From a bacterium (lineage in GTDB: Bacteria > Campylobacterota > Campylobacteria > Campylobacterales > Sulfurimonadaceae), in NCBI GenBank assembly GCA_018822665.1, contig JAHJJX010000012.1, positions 1 through 43,891 on the forward strand: DNA of 43,891 nt. Reading direction: 5' to 3'. Positions 8,552 through 16,962 of this stretch are shown in pieces. Numbering within the stretch: the first letter of the stretch is position 1; the number at the start of each line of letters is the position of its first letter. Under the pieces are notes generated by a model, which did no database searches, was not told the origin of the DNA, and worked only from the letters and a program-made list of their open reading frames with translations. A program made the position numbers and the translations under genes.

Positions 8552-9607
8552 ATGAAAATATTTTTAAGTTTATTTTTCTTTTTTTTAACAGCACCGTCTT
8601 TTTTATGGAGTGATGTTCGAGGCGATGCCTTGGAAGAAAATTCACATGCCGCCGTAATTCTTATGTATCACCGTTTTGGAGAGAGTCGGTATCCTTCTAC
8701 AAATATTCGTCTTGAGCAGTTTGAACAGCACCTTGAATATTTGGCAAAAAACGATTATGTTGTCTGGCCTCTCTCAAAGATTGTCAGCTATCGCATCGAG
8801 GGCAGAAAAATGCCTTCAAAAACAGTGGCTTTAACTATTGACGATGCTTTTGAGAGCATTTATACCGAGGCCTATCCAAGGCTAAAAGAGAAAAATTTCC
8901 CTTTTACTGTTTTTGTAAACACATCCGCCATCGGTAGGACATCCAAACATTATATGAATTGGGAGCAGATGCGGGAGATGCGTCTGCATGGGGCAGAGTT
9001 TGCAAACCATTCATTAACGCATGATGTTTTACTGCCTAAGAAATCCGAGAACACAGAAGCCTGGCAAAAACGCTTGAAAAATGAAATTGAGGGTGCACAA
9101 AAAAAATTGCAGGAGGAGCTTGGAGCGAATACAAATGAGAATCCTAAGCTTTTTTCTTATCCTTTTGGAGAATATAGCGAACAAACAGCGGATTTTGTGA
9201 AAAGCCTTGGTTATGTCGGCATCTCTCAAACTTCCGGGGCGCTTGGCATGTGGAATGATTTCAGGGCTTTGCCCCGTTTTGCGATGTCAGAAGCGTATGC
9301 AAATCCCGAGGGATTTATTTTGAAACTAAACGCGCTTGCTTTGCCTTTGCAATCGGTTTCTGCTTTTGAACCGATAATAGCCGAGACAAATCCGCCAAAA
9401 TTACGCTTAAAGCTGGAAAAACCGATGAAAAATATGGGTTGTTATAGCTCGAGCGGTAAAGCACTCAAGATGTCGTGGATATCTAAAACAGAAGTGGAGA
9501 TAGAAGCGTATGTTCCCCTGAAGGCTCCTAGAGACCGTTATACCTGTACCGCTCCTGCAAAAGAGGGAAGATGGTATTGGTATAGTCATTTGTGGATTGT
9601 GGATTAG
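8552..9607 (+). CDS. Secreted polysaccharide deacetylase (NodB-homology, PgaB-like N-terminal type)
   Basis: The predicted role is metal-dependent removal of N-acetyl groups from a polysaccharide in the periplasm. I chose the ATG at 8552 because it begins a signal peptide (MKIFLSLFFFFLTAPSFLWS). The frame continues upstream into the LOG gene, but that extension has no signal character. Of 351 residues, the NodB motifs are TIDDAFESIY (catalytic and metal Asp pair, about 95-97), NHSLTH (metal histidines, about 152-156) and SYPFGEYS. An MYHRFG motif near residue 35 matches PgaB/IcaB-type enzymes. A C-terminal domain of about 90 residues with two cysteines (GCYSS, RYTCTAP) is unassigned. No PgaC-type synthase is nearby, so the target polymer is unknown. 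One TTCCACATGCC copy (reverse) lies at 9245. Confidence 0.85.
   Translation: MKIFLSLFFFFLTAPSFLWSDVRGDALEENSHAAVILMYHRFGESRYPSTNIRLEQFEQHLEYLAKNDYVVWPLSKIVSYRIEGRKMPSKTVALTIDDAFESIYTEAYPRLKEKNFPFTVFVNTSAIGRTSKHYMNWEQMREMRLHGAEFANHSLTHDVLLPKKSENTEAWQKRLKNEIEGAQKKLQEELGANTNENPKLFSYPFGEYSEQTADFVKSLGYVGISQTSGALGMWNDFRALPRFAMSEAYANPEGFILKLNALALPLQSVSAFEPIIAETNPPKLRLKLEKPMKNMGCYSSSGKALKMSWISKTEVEIEAYVPLKAPRDRYTCTAPAKEGRWYWYSHLWIVD
9245..9255 (-). repeat. TTCCACATGCC repeat, exact copy 3 (reverse)
   Basis: GGCATGTGGAA on the + strand inside the deacetylase gene, read as Gly-Met-Trp-Asn, a different frame from most coding copies. Confidence 0.85.
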
Positions 9608-9690
9608 ATAAGTTTTAGCAGGAAGCTAAAAACAAAATCATTAAACATAATAGTGTATAGTTATAAAAAAATAATTATGACGGAACGTAG

Positions 9691-10494
9691 ATGGTAGAAT
9701 ACAATTTAAGTCAACGACAATACTACGAAGCGATTCAAAGTTACGGGGAGAGCCTTGCGCTTGAACCTTATCAGGCAGAACTCGTAAAGTTGCAACAACA
9801 CCTCGAGAGACATAAACTCAAACTTATGATTTTGTTTGAGGGGCGTGATGCGGCGGGCAAAGGAAGCGTTATCGGGAGCGTGAGCAGATACATGAACCCT
9901 AAACATTACCGCATTGTTGCGCTTGGAAAACCGACTGAACAAGAGAAAACGCAGTGGTATTTTCAGCGTTACATCAAACACTTTCCACATGGCGGGGAAA
10001 TCATTCTTTTTGACAGAAGCTGGTATAACAGAGCGATGGTGGAGCATGTATTTGGTTTTTGTTCTCAAGAAGAGTATCAACTTTTTATGAAACATGTTGT
10101 TCCTTTTGAAGAGTCCTTGGTTGAGCACGGCACGCTGATTGTCAAGCTGTATTTTAGTGTAAACAAAGATAAGCAGGCGATGCGGTTTGAGCAAAGAAGA
10201 ACAGACCCTCTTCGTCAATGGAAACTGAGTGAAATTGATTTGCAGGCGCAAAGCATGTGGGACCAGTTTTCAGATACTAAATACAAAATGCTCCAGCAGA
10301 CAAGCCATGCAAAAGCACCTTGGTATATCATCCGCTCAGGGGATAAACATAAAGCACGCATGGAAACAATGAAGCTCATTTTGAATCAAATTGACTATGA
10401 GGGAAGATGCCGCTCTTTAGATTTCACCCCTGATTCAAAAATAGTTTTTAGCTCACAAACGGAGTTGAAAATTATGGAAAAAGCACTGCGATAA
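9691..10494 (+). CDS. ppk2: Polyphosphate kinase 2, first copy
   Basis: PPK2 transfers phosphate between polyphosphate and nucleotides, usually favouring NDP phosphorylation from polyphosphate. The 267-residue, single-domain form is class I-like. Visible are the Walker A FEGRDAAGKG (about 49-58), TQWYFQRY, the Walker B-like block DRSWYNRAMVE (about 108-118), and the later lid and base-binding segments RRTDPLRQWKLS and APWYIIRSGDKHKAR. The ATG at 9691 has no clear ribosome site and a 6-codon frame (ATG at 9677) overlaps it. It stands 83 bp after the deacetylase gene and shows no Pho box upstream. The second copy at 31278 shares the same motifs and is paired with a phosphate transporter, so the two may serve different conditions. 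Confidence 0.92.
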   Translation: MVEYNLSQRQYYEAIQSYGESLALEPYQAELVKLQQHLERHKLKLMILFEGRDAAGKGSVIGSVSRYMNPKHYRIVALGKPTEQEKTQWYFQRYIKHFPHGGEIILFDRSWYNRAMVEHVFGFCSQEEYQLFMKHVVPFEESLVEHGTLIVKLYFSVNKDKQAMRFEQRRTDPLRQWKLSEIDLQAQSMWDQFSDTKYKMLQQTSHAKAPWYIIRSGDKHKARMETMKLILNQIDYEGRCRSLDFTPDSKIVFSSQTELKIMEKALR

Positions 10495-10645
10495 ACATAG
10501 TTATCGTACATCGTCATTTCGGTATCCAGAATTTATTCCGGGTTGAGAGGGTCAGTCAAGACACGCTGCCCCGAACAAGATAAAGCGTATTCAAAGTTTG
10601 AATCGTGTACTATTTCGCAATTTTAATTAACACTAGGAAACAATC
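10495..10645. other. Intergenic region with REP-like remnant and one end of a flanking direct repeat
   Basis: The stretch CGTCATTTCGGTATCCAG followed by AATTTATTCCGGG resembles half of the dispersed intergenic elements of the type CGTCATTCCGG...GGAATCCAG found in many proteobacteria, but the second arm is degenerate. CCCGAACAAG at 10570-10579 recurs at 12146-12155 on the other side of the MarR-ugd pair. No gene or RNA was recognised. Confidence 0.35.
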
Positions 10646-10963
10646 TTGACGCACGAAGAGCTAGAACTCGCTATACTTAAAAACGCACATGCCATCTCCT
10701 CTCAAAAATCTTTGGCAGATGAGATAGGTTTTAGTGTGGGAAAAATCAACCATGTTCTTAAAGCCCTTGTAGACAAAGGCTTCATAAAAGCAGAACGATT
10801 CCTTACTTCTGATAATAAAACAAAATACAAATACCTCCTTACAGACAATGGCATACAAGAGAAAATAGCACTTACTAAAAAGTTTATTGCAAGAAAAAAA
10901 GCAGAGTACGAAGAACTTCAAAAAGATCTTGAAGCAGATATTTTAAAATGGGGACAAAACTAA
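10646..10963 (+). CDS. MarR-type winged-helix regulator (EPS-associated family)
   Basis: A 105-residue DNA-binding protein. It reads from a TTG start at 10646, with AGGAAA 5 nt upstream; no in-frame ATG exists near the N terminus, and starting later would cut the helix-turn-helix. Residues about 15-75 form a winged helix (SQKSLADEIGFSVGKINHVL as the helix-turn-helix, then KAERFLTSDNKTKYKYLLT as the wing). A lysine-rich coiled-coil tail (about 76-100) probably dimerises. The size and layout match the small MarR-like regulators found next to exopolysaccharide genes. It lies 3 nt before ugd, so it is probably its operon partner and possible autoregulator. The target site is not visible with confidence. 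Confidence 0.8.
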   Translation: MTHEELELAILKNAHAISSQKSLADEIGFSVGKINHVLKALVDKGFIKAERFLTSDNKTKYKYLLTDNGIQEKIALTKKFIARKKAEYEELQKDLEADILKWGQN

Positions 10964-10966
10964 AAC

Positions 10967-12136
10967 ATGAAAATAGCAATCGCAGGAACAGGATACGTAG
11001 GACTCTCAAACGGAATCCTACTCTCACAACACAACGAAGTAGTAGCACTTGATATCATCCCTGAAAAAGTGGAGATGATTAACAATAAAATCTCACCTAT
11101 TGAAGATAAAGAGATAGAAGAGTATCTTCAAAGAGATGACTTAAACTTCAAAGCAACACTTGACAAAGTGGAAGCATACACAAATGCCGACTATGTCATC
11201 ATTGCAACACCTACAGATTATGATGAAGAAACAAACTACTTTAACACAAAAACTATAGAGTATGTCGTAGCAGATGTTTTGAGAATCAATCCACATGCCA
11301 CGATGGTTATTAAATCTACCGTGCCCGTAGGTTATGTAAAAAGCATCAGAGAAAAGTTCAATACCCAAAACATCATCTTTTCACCAGAGTTTTTAAGAGA
11401 GGGTTTGGCACTGCACGACAACCTTTACCCAAGCCGTATCATTGTGGGTGAAAAAAGTGAACGCGCGTCTATCTTTGCCAATCTTTTAGCCCATGGCGCC
11501 ATCAAAAAAGATATTGCAATTTTATTTACAGACTCTACGGAAGCCGAAGCTATCAAACTTTTTGCCAACACATATTTGGCAATGCGCGTAGCATACTTCA
11601 ACGAGTTGGATTCCTACGCAGAGAGCCACGGACTTAACAGCCGTCAAATCATAGAAGGGGTAGGACTCGACCCGCGCATAGGCATGCATTATAATAATCC
11701 AAGTTTTGGTTATGGCGGATACTGCCTGCCAAAAGACACAAAACAGCTTTTAGCAAACTACGCAGACGTGCCGAGCAACATGGTAAGAGCCATCGTAGAT
11801 GCCAACTCTACTAGAAAAGATTTTATAGCAAATGCCATTTTAAAGAAAAACCCAAAAGTAGTCGGAATCTACAGACTTGTCATGAAAGCCGGCTCTGACA
11901 ACTTCAGAAGTTCAGCCATCCAAGGAATCATGAAACGCATCAAAGCCAAAGGTGTAGAAGTAGTAGTTTACGAGCCTGTAATGGAAGAAGAGGAATTCTA
12001 CCACTCAAAAATCATCAAAGATTTAGAAGAATTTAAAAAGATAAGTGATGTAATCGTAGCAAACAGATTAAGCGAAAACCTTCTTGATGTCAAAGAAAAA
12101 GTCTACACCAGAGATATTTTTAATAGCGATAGCTAG
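10967..12136 (+). CDS. ugd: UDP-glucose 6-dehydrogenase
   Basis: It oxidises UDP-glucose to UDP-glucuronate with two NAD+, supplying exopolysaccharide or LPS synthesis. The Rossmann motif GTGYVG is at residues 7-12. The substrate-site segment [11 protein letters not shown] and the catalytic cysteine in [14 protein letters not shown] (Cys253) are both present. The 389 residues match the short bacterial UGD class. The gene follows the MarR-type regulator by 3 nt and stands apart from any glycosyltransferase. Its early codons favour A- or C-ending forms more than the neighbouring genes do (GGA ACA GGA TAC GTA GGA, for example), and a 10-bp direct repeat flanks the pair, so lateral acquisition is possible. 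GDP-mannose dehydrogenase is the main alternative but fits less well. Confidence 0.9.
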   Translation: MKIAIAGTGYVGLSNGILLSQHNEVVALDIIPEKVEMINNKISPIEDKEIEEYLQRDDLNFKATLDKVEAYTNADYVIIATPTDYDEETNYFNTKTIEYVVADVLRINPHATMVIKSTVPVGYVKSIREKFNTQNIIFSPEFLREGLALHDNLYPSRIIVGEKSERASIFANLLAHGAIKKDIAILFTDSTEAEAIKLFANTYLAMRVAYFNELDSYAESHGLNSRQIIEGVGLDPRIGMHYNNPSFGYGGYCLPKDTKQLLANYADVPSNMVRAIVDANSTRKDFIANAILKKNPKVVGIYRLVMKAGSDNFRSSAIQGIMKRIKAKGVEVVVYEPVMEEEEFYHSKIIKDLEEFKKISDVIVANRLSENLLDVKEKVYTRDIFNSDS

Positions 12137-12282
12137 ACATATTGTCCCGAACAAGTTCGCGGTACCGAAGAATGAAGAGAGTGCATTGACGGGCATTGTC
12201 TTTTTGGTACCGAAAAAAGTATTTATTAACAGAGAGCATTATACTAAACCTTATATGCTTAATGAAAAAAAGAAAATAACCT
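12137..12282. other. Convergent intergenic region with short repeats
   Basis: It holds CCCGAACAAG (12146-12155, second copy of the repeat flanking MarR-ugd), which continues into the imperfect hairpin CCCGAAC-AA-GTTCGCGG. It also holds a direct repeat GGTACCGAA (12161-12169 and 12206-12214). No poly-T tail follows, so this is not a clear terminator. Confidence 0.4.
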
Positions 12283-13107
12283 CTAAAAATAATACCCCAC
12301 TCTCAAACTAGCAAAATTATCACTTGCCGTTTTACTCAAACCATACGCGTAGTTCGCGCTTGTAAACCAATGGGTGTCGATGTTGTAGAGGGCATAAAAA
12401 GAGGCTGTTTCGAGTTTTGCCACCCCTTTGTAAATACTGTCGCTATTAGTGTACGAGCCGCTTACATACAATGCATCAGTAGGGTAAAACCCTACGCCTG
12501 CATGCACGGAGTCTGTATTTTGGTAAATGATTCTTTCCGTATTTGTTCTAATATCGGTGTCGTTTACGATGGTTAAAGCGTATCCGCAAAAGAGGTTCAT
12601 GTTGTCTATTAAATAAGAAAAACTGACAGATGCCGTATAGTCTGCATTGTTATTGTTAAGACCTGATTCATAGGTAGGAATAATCACTCCGACACCCAGG
12701 CGGATACTCATCTTTTCATTTTCCGGGTTTAGTTTATAGTACGCACCTAAAAATGAGTCATTCATTCCGCTGTTGTTGTAGGTAACACTGTCAGAATTAT
12801 AATAAGCGCTACTTGCTTGGAGTGAAAAGTTTTTGTAGTAGTAGTCTAGCTGTAAGTTTTGTGTAATATTGTTTGCGTTTTCGGTGATTTCGTAGCTGTC
12901 CTGCGAATAACTAAGACCGTAGATGATGTCAAAATGATGGGGGCTTTGCAAGTCCTTAACGGTACATCCGTCTGTGCCAACGAGTTCACTCATCATCGTA
13001 TTGGGACATTTGTCATGCTTGTCTTCGACACCATCCATATCGTAATCACTATATGCAGATAAACTCACAGACGACACTATAAAAATAAACAAAGCTATTT
13101 TATACAT
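12283..13107 (-). CDS. Outer-membrane beta-barrel protein with N-terminal calcium-type thrombospondin-3 motif
   Basis: A 274-residue exported protein. Residues 1-19 are a signal peptide. A thrombospondin type-3-like loop follows (DYDMDGVEDKHDKCPNT), whose regularly spaced Asp residues normally bind Ca2+. From about residue 55 onward the sequence has alternating strands rich in Tyr, Ser and Asn and ends YYF, as expected for an outer-membrane barrel of about 10-12 strands. The lipid or substrate it handles is unknown. It is the last gene of a leftward set that begins with a response regulator and histidine kinase, and lies 39 bp after the Gln/Thr-rich protein gene. Regulation by that two-component system is a plausible inference only. 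Confidence 0.75.
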   Translation of the reverse strand: MYKIALFIFIVSSVSLSAYSDYDMDGVEDKHDKCPNTMMSELVGTDGCTVKDLQSPHHFDIIYGLSYSQDSYEITENANNITQNLQLDYYYKNFSLQASSAYYNSDSVTYNNSGMNDSFLGAYYKLNPENEKMSIRLGVGVIIPTYESGLNNNNADYTASVSFSYLIDNMNLFCGYALTIVNDTDIRTNTERIIYQNTDSVHAGVGFYPTDALYVSGSYTNSDSIYKGVAKLETASFYALYNIDTHWFTSANYAYGLSKTASDNFASLRVGYYF

Positions 13108-13146
13108 ACATACCCTCTTTTTGTACCGCCAAAGAGGCGATACTTA

Positions 13147-13545
13147 TTATTTTTGGCCAGTTCTTCCTGTTTGCATTACATTGGATGCAGTTTGATGCTG
13201 GTTCATCTGCTGCGTTCTTTGCATAGAGCTTGTTTGCTCCATTTGGTTAACACGATTTCTTTCTCTTGTCTGCGTTTTTGTCTGTGTTTGCGTTTGTGTC
13301 TGCGTCATAGTTTTGAGCTCTTTGCCATTTGCCTGCATAGAAGCTTTAAATTGCTCAATAGCCGCCGCTCTGTCTTCTGCGCTTAAAGTAGACAAAGTTT
13401 GTTTAAACTCATTCACAAGTCCTACTCTTGTTTGGGGAGTTGCGTTTTGAATCGCATCAATCTCCGTATCTACACTTACTTCTGCCATACCTAAAGTTAA
13501 AGTTCCTAGCAACATTAAAGTTGCGCTTAGTTTTAAAGCTTTCAT
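13147..13545 (-). CDS. Periplasmic Gln/Thr-rich low-complexity protein
   Basis: A 132-residue protein of no recognised family. AAGGACAAGAA precedes the ATG. Residues 1-21 are a signal peptide (ending GMAE). Residues 22-78 look helical (TEIDAIQNATPQ, LSAEDRAAAIEQFKASMQ). Then comes a TQ tandem (TQTQTQTQTKTQTRERNR, about 81-98), encoded by a 6-bp microsatellite-like DNA repeat, and a Met- and Gln-rich tail (MQRTQQMNQHQTAS). Many Met, His and Gln residues in a periplasmic tail can bind soft metals, but this is conjecture. The gene lies 44 bp after a histidine kinase gene on the same strand and just ahead of an outer-membrane barrel gene. Confidence 0.7.
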   Translation of the reverse strand: MKALKLSATLMLLGTLTLGMAEVSVDTEIDAIQNATPQTRVGLVNEFKQTLSTLSAEDRAAAIEQFKASMQANGKELKTMTQTQTQTQTKTQTRERNRVNQMEQTSSMQRTQQMNQHQTASNVMQTGRTGQK

Positions 13546-13589
13546 TTCTTGTCCTTTTGTTTTGATGGCATAATTGTTACATAAGAGTG

Positions 13590-14645
13590 TTAGTCGAGTG
13601 TAAGTCTAGAGAGATTGAGGGTAAATGTGGTTCCCTTGCTTATTTCACTTTGAACATCTATCTTTACCCCTATCTCATCACATAGCTTTTTGACTATATG
13701 AAGACCAATCCCTATTCCTCTTTCTTGCTCTTTGTAAAATCTCTCAAAAATTCTTTGGGGAGCTTTTATCCCTTTGCCCGTATCTATGATGCGCAGATTT
13801 TTATTGCGCGCATCATAAACAGCGCTGACAGAGCCCTGTGTTTTGTTATATTTTGCCGCATTGGTTAAAATATTGTCAATTATACGACTAAAAGCTTTTT
13901 TATTTGTTAAAAGTTTCGTGCTTTGTATCTCTGTTGTAAAATGTATCTTAGGATAGTTTTTTTCTAAGAGATAGATGTGTTGTTCAAGTAGTGTTTGAAG
14001 GTCAAACTCCTCTTTTTGCATGGTGTGGTTGTGCAAGTAGGAGCGCAGGTGCTGTTGAAGGTTGAGTATGTTCTCAATACTTTGCTCCATTCGGTTGATT
14101 TTTTCATTTTCTCCGATTTCTCTTTTGAGCATAGAAGAGTTCAGACGAAGAGAAGCCAGAGGGGTGTTGAAGTCGTGAAGAATATCTTTGATAAACTCTT
14201 GTGTTAAAAGCAAGGCATTTCTAAGCGGGTACAGCGCATACACCGAAAATAAGACGGAAAGAACAATGACAATAATCAAAATGGCAGAAAAATCCCATAT
14301 CGCTTTGTTTTGCAGCTTTTTGAGCTGTTGGTTGTATTTGTCTGCGTTTAAATGCAAAAGTAAAATGTACTTTTGAGAATTAGGAATCGGGTAATAACTG
14401 CTAAGCCCCTCTTCATTTTTATACAAAGTATATAATTCTTTATGGGATTTTTCTAAAAAATCTATTTTAAACTGCTCGCACTTTAAATCAAAACTACACA
14501 CCCGCATTTGTGAAAAAATTCTCTCATCGAGAGTTTGAATCTCTTTTGTGTAGTTGATGTAAAAAAGGCTCGCTATTAAAATGCCAAGAGAGCTGAAAAA
14601 AAGTATGAAACTTTTTAAGAAAGATTCCAGTTCTACTCTACTCAA
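13590..14645 (-). CDS. Membrane sensor histidine kinase
   Basis: The sensor half of a two-component system. Of 351 residues, membrane segments lie at about 12-31 and 119-140 and enclose a periplasmic region of roughly 85 residues with two cysteines (RVCSFDLKC). The dimerisation/phosphoacceptor box is LHDFNTPLASL with His157; Asn-Thr-Pro replaces the more usual Arg-Thr-Pro. The ATPase domain shows the N box (DNILTNAAKYN), G1 (IIDTGKGI) and G2 (GIGIGLHIVKK) motifs, then a KGTTFTL ending. No HAMP domain is obvious. The start overlaps the response regulator by 8 nt, so the two are translationally coupled. The stimulus is unknown; the two envelope genes downstream are candidate targets. Confidence 0.9.
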   Translation of the reverse strand: MSRVELESFLKSFILFFSSLGILIASLFYINYTKEIQTLDERIFSQMRVCSFDLKCEQFKIDFLEKSHKELYTLYKNEEGLSSYYPIPNSQKYILLLHLNADKYNQQLKKLQNKAIWDFSAILIIVIVLSVLFSVYALYPLRNALLLTQEFIKDILHDFNTPLASLRLNSSMLKREIGENEKINRMEQSIENILNLQQHLRSYLHNHTMQKEEFDLQTLLEQHIYLLEKNYPKIHFTTEIQSTKLLTNKKAFSRIIDNILTNAAKYNKTQGSVSAVYDARNKNLRIIDTGKGIKAPQRIFERFYKEQERGIGIGLHIVKKLCDEIGVKIDVQSEISKGTTFTLNLSRLTLD

Positions 14646-15270
14646 GTATGTATCCTATGCCCCGTATGTTTTTTATATCTAAGCCGGTTGTTTGTTTTAG
14701 TTTTGTAAGAGCGACTCTCAGTGCGGTTGGAGAAGGTTTTTCCAAGCATTCAAGAAGTATCTCGTTGTCTAAGATTTGTCCTTTGTTTTGCAGGAAAATT
14801 TCAAATAATTTCTCTTGAACTTCACCCAAAACAAGAATTTGTCCATTTTTTCTCAGCAGTTTTTTTGCCTTGTCGTATTCTAAATCTTTATATGCCAAGA
14901 GAGAGTTTTTTTTGTCTAGTTTCGCATTCACGCGCAACAACAGTTCTTCGGGGAAAAACGGTTTTTTAATATAGTCTTCTCCTCCAACCTCAAAGGCTTT
15001 TGTGATGGAGTTTAAATCGACAAGGGCGCTTATGAATATAGTAGGGGTTTTATCGTCCGCATCTCGGAGACTTTTTAAAAGCTCAAGACCGTTGATATCG
15101 GGAACATTGATGTCAAAGATATACAAATCAAAGGCATAGTCATACGACGCATCGACAGCTTCATCTCCACATGCCGCAAGCGTCACCTCGTAACCCTCGG
15201 ACGTTAAGAGTTCTTCCAAGGTTTGTGCCAAAAGAATGTCATCTTCCAAAAGTAATATTTTTTTGCTCAT
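14638..15270 (-). CDS. OmpR-type response regulator
   Basis: A 210-residue DNA-binding regulator. The receiver domain (1-120) has the acidic pair Glu9-Asp10 with Asp11, phosphoacceptor Asp53 in YIFDINVPD, conserved Ser (FISAL) and Lys (YIKKPF). The winged-helix output domain occupies about 130-210 and is slightly shorter than usual (about 225 in OmpR-type proteins). It is transcribed first in the leftward set with the kinase. The ATG at 15270 has no ribosome site; instead a perfect TATAAT sits 5 nt ahead of it, so the mRNA may be leaderless (see findings). Its target promoters cannot be read from the sequence. Confidence 0.9.
   Translation of the reverse strand: MSKKILLLEDDILLAQTLEELLTSEGYEVTLAACGDEAVDASYDYAFDLYIFDINVPDINGLELLKSLRDADDKTPTIFISALVDLNSITKAFEVGGEDYIKKPFFPEELLLRVNAKLDKKNSLLAYKDLEYDKAKKLLRKNGQILVLGEVQEKLFEIFLQNKGQILDNEILLECLEKPSPTALRVALTKLKQTTGLDIKNIRGIGYILE
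15165..15175 (+). repeat. One-mismatch copy of the TTCCACATGCC repeat
   Basis: CTCCACATGCC inside the response regulator gene; only the first base differs from the consensus. Confidence 0.5.
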
Positions 15271-15275
15271 GTTTA

Positions 15276-15281
15276 ATTATA
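15276..15281 (-). promoter_or_regulatory. -10 element 5 nt before the response regulator start
   Basis: On the minus strand TATAAT is followed by TAAAC and then the ATG. A transcript starting 6-7 nt after the hexamer would begin at or next to the start codon. No good -35 hexamer is visible at 17 nt. Confidence 0.5.
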
Positions 15282-15524
15282 GTCAATAATTGTTAGATAT
15301 GTGTTAAAGGATGAGAAAGTATCTGCATGATAAAAGGGAGTTGTTGCTTTGTTGTCTCATACGCTTGCAATTCATGCTATAATTGCGAAACTTCAGTGTG
15401 CTTCGGTTCACAACTGACTTCGTTTTTGTCATCCTTCGATAACTTTAACTACACCCATTGATTAGCCTAAACCGACACAAGCCTTCAGGCTTTGGCAGGC
15501 TGCTACACCCAAAGGTACATATTT
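15282..15524 (+). other. Long leader or promoter region of the RhlE-type helicase
   Basis: About 240 bp without a gene. It contains the hairpin AAGCC-TTCA-GGCTT at 15479-15492, overlapping further GGC/GCC pairing (TTTGGCAGGCTGC), just before the helicase start. AAAGGT at 15511-15516 is the ribosome site of the ATG at 15525. DEAD-box helicase genes in other bacteria often carry structured, self-regulating leaders, so this may be one, but I recognise no known RNA family. Confidence 0.35.
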
Positions 15525-16868
15525 ATGTCATTTTCTACATTAGGATTATCGGCTCCTTTACTAAAAGCGATACAAGAGCAAGGATACAGTGAACCAACAC
15601 CTATCCAAAAACAGGCGATACCCGTCATATTGAGCAAACGTGATGTTTTGGCAGGCGCTCAAACAGGAACCGGCAAAACAGCAGGTTTTACTTTGCCTCT
15701 TTTACAATTGTTGAGCGAAAAAGCTCCTTTAAAATCATCGAACCATATTCGTGCGCTTATCCTCACTCCGACACGAGAGCTCGCGGCTCAAGTCGGTGAG
15801 AGCGTAGCGGTGTACGGAAAATATCTTCCCTTTAAATCTACCGTGATTTTTGGAGGGGTAAAAATCAACCCTCAAATTGCAAACCTGAAAAAAGGTATGG
15901 ATATCGTTATTGCAACTCCGGGGCGATTGTTGGACCATGTGGGACAAAAAACAATCGACCTCTCCAAAGTTGAATGTCTTATTCTCGATGAAGCCGACAG
16001 AATGCTAGATATGGGTTTTATAAACGATATCAAGAAAATTTTGGCTGTTTTACCTCGCAGCAGACAAAACCTGCTTTTTTCGGCTACATTTTCAGATGAG
16101 ATAAAAAAACTCTCAGACGGCTTGTTGAATTCTCCCGCGCTTATAGAAGTTGCCCGTCGCAACACTGCTTCTGAAAAAGTGGGACAGATTGTGCATCCCG
16201 TAGACAGAGAAAGAAAAAGAGAGCTTCTGAGTCATCTCATTACAACCGGAAACTGGGCGCAGGTTCTTGTTTTTACGAGAACAAAACATGGTGCAAACCG
16301 TTTGACGGGTCAGCTTGAAAAAGATGGCATTACAGCCGTTGCCATCCATGGAAACAAGAGCCAAAATGCAAGAACAAAAGCCTTGGCGGACTTTAAAAAA
16401 GGTGAAGTGCGCGTTTTGGTTGCGACAGATATCGCGGCACGCGGAATCGACATCGACCAGCTTCCCCACGTAGTCAATTTTGAACTTCCGAATATAGCTG
16501 AAGATTATGTTCACCGCATCGGAAGAACAGGCCGTGCAGGAAATAACGGCGAAGCTGTTTCTTTGGTATGTATCGATGAGCATGAGTATCTTAAAAATAT
16601 TGAAAAATTAATAAAAAGAGATATTCCTAAAACGACATTGCAAGGATTTAAGCCCGACCCGTCTATTCAAGCTGAACCAATCCAACAAAAAAGTGCTTCG
16701 CACCAGAGAAACGGTGCAAGACCTTCAAGAGGTGCAGGTAATCCTGTAAATAAACCTGCGAGCAACACAGGTAAGCCCTCTAATAATTCAAATAAACATG
16801 CAGGCAATGCAAGTCGTGCAAGCAAACCCCAAAGTGCATCTCATGCCTCTTCTGGACGCGGAAGATAA
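15525..16868 (+). CDS. rhlE: DEAD-box RNA helicase, RhlE type
   Basis: An ATP-dependent RNA helicase acting in ribosome assembly, RNA decay or cold adaptation. I chose the ATG at 15525 (MSFSTLGLS); the frame extends 11 codons upstream without a ribosome site. All core motifs are present over 447 residues: Q motif ([13 protein letters not shown]), I (AQTGTGKT), Ia (PTRELAAQ), Ib (TPGRLLDH), II (DEAD, about 155), III (SAT), IV (LVFTRT), V ([11 protein letters not shown]) and VI (HRIGRTGR). From about 375 to the end the chain is a basic, disordered Ser/Asn/Gln/Arg-rich tail typical of RhlE proteins, which binds RNA nonspecifically. It is monocistronic in appearance. Confidence 0.95.
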   Translation: MSFSTLGLSAPLLKAIQEQGYSEPTPIQKQAIPVILSKRDVLAGAQTGTGKTAGFTLPLLQLLSEKAPLKSSNHIRALILTPTRELAAQVGESVAVYGKYLPFKSTVIFGGVKINPQIANLKKGMDIVIATPGRLLDHVGQKTIDLSKVECLILDEADRMLDMGFINDIKKILAVLPRSRQNLLFSATFSDEIKKLSDGLLNSPALIEVARRNTASEKVGQIVHPVDRERKRELLSHLITTGNWAQVLVFTRTKHGANRLTGQLEKDGITAVAIHGNKSQNARTKALADFKKGEVRVLVATDIAARGIDIDQLPHVVNFELPNIAEDYVHRIGRTGRAGNNGEAVSLVCIDEHEYLKNIEKLIKRDIPKTTLQGFKPDPSIQAEPIQQKSASHQRNGARPSRGAGNPVNKPASNTGKPSNNSNKHAGNASRASKPQSASHASSGRGR

Positions 16869-16893
16869 CACTGTTTGTGTTGTCTTGCCTCTT

Positions 16894-16904
16894 GGCATGT
16901 GGAA
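16894..16904 (-). repeat. TTCCACATGCC repeat, exact copy 4 (reverse), intergenic
   Basis: GGCATGTGGAA on the + strand, 25 nt after the rhlE stop. The GCC-TCTT-GGC sequence leading into it could form a small hairpin near the gene end. Confidence 0.85.
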
Positions 16905-16962
16905 TAATTTATACTAAAGACAATAAATAGTAGAATAGTTCCAGTTCAAAAGAGGGGGATGC

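Noticed and set aside
9613-9631. TTTTAGC-AGGAA-GCTAAAA hairpin as a terminator for the deacetylase gene
   Set aside because: It is AT-rich and has no T-tract after the stem on the + strand, so it is left out of the feature list.
13561-13589. GTTAC near 13576 as a phosphate-regulator site for the Gln/Thr-rich protein gene
   Set aside because: Only one half-site is good (the other reads AACAC), and no -10 lies at 10 nt.
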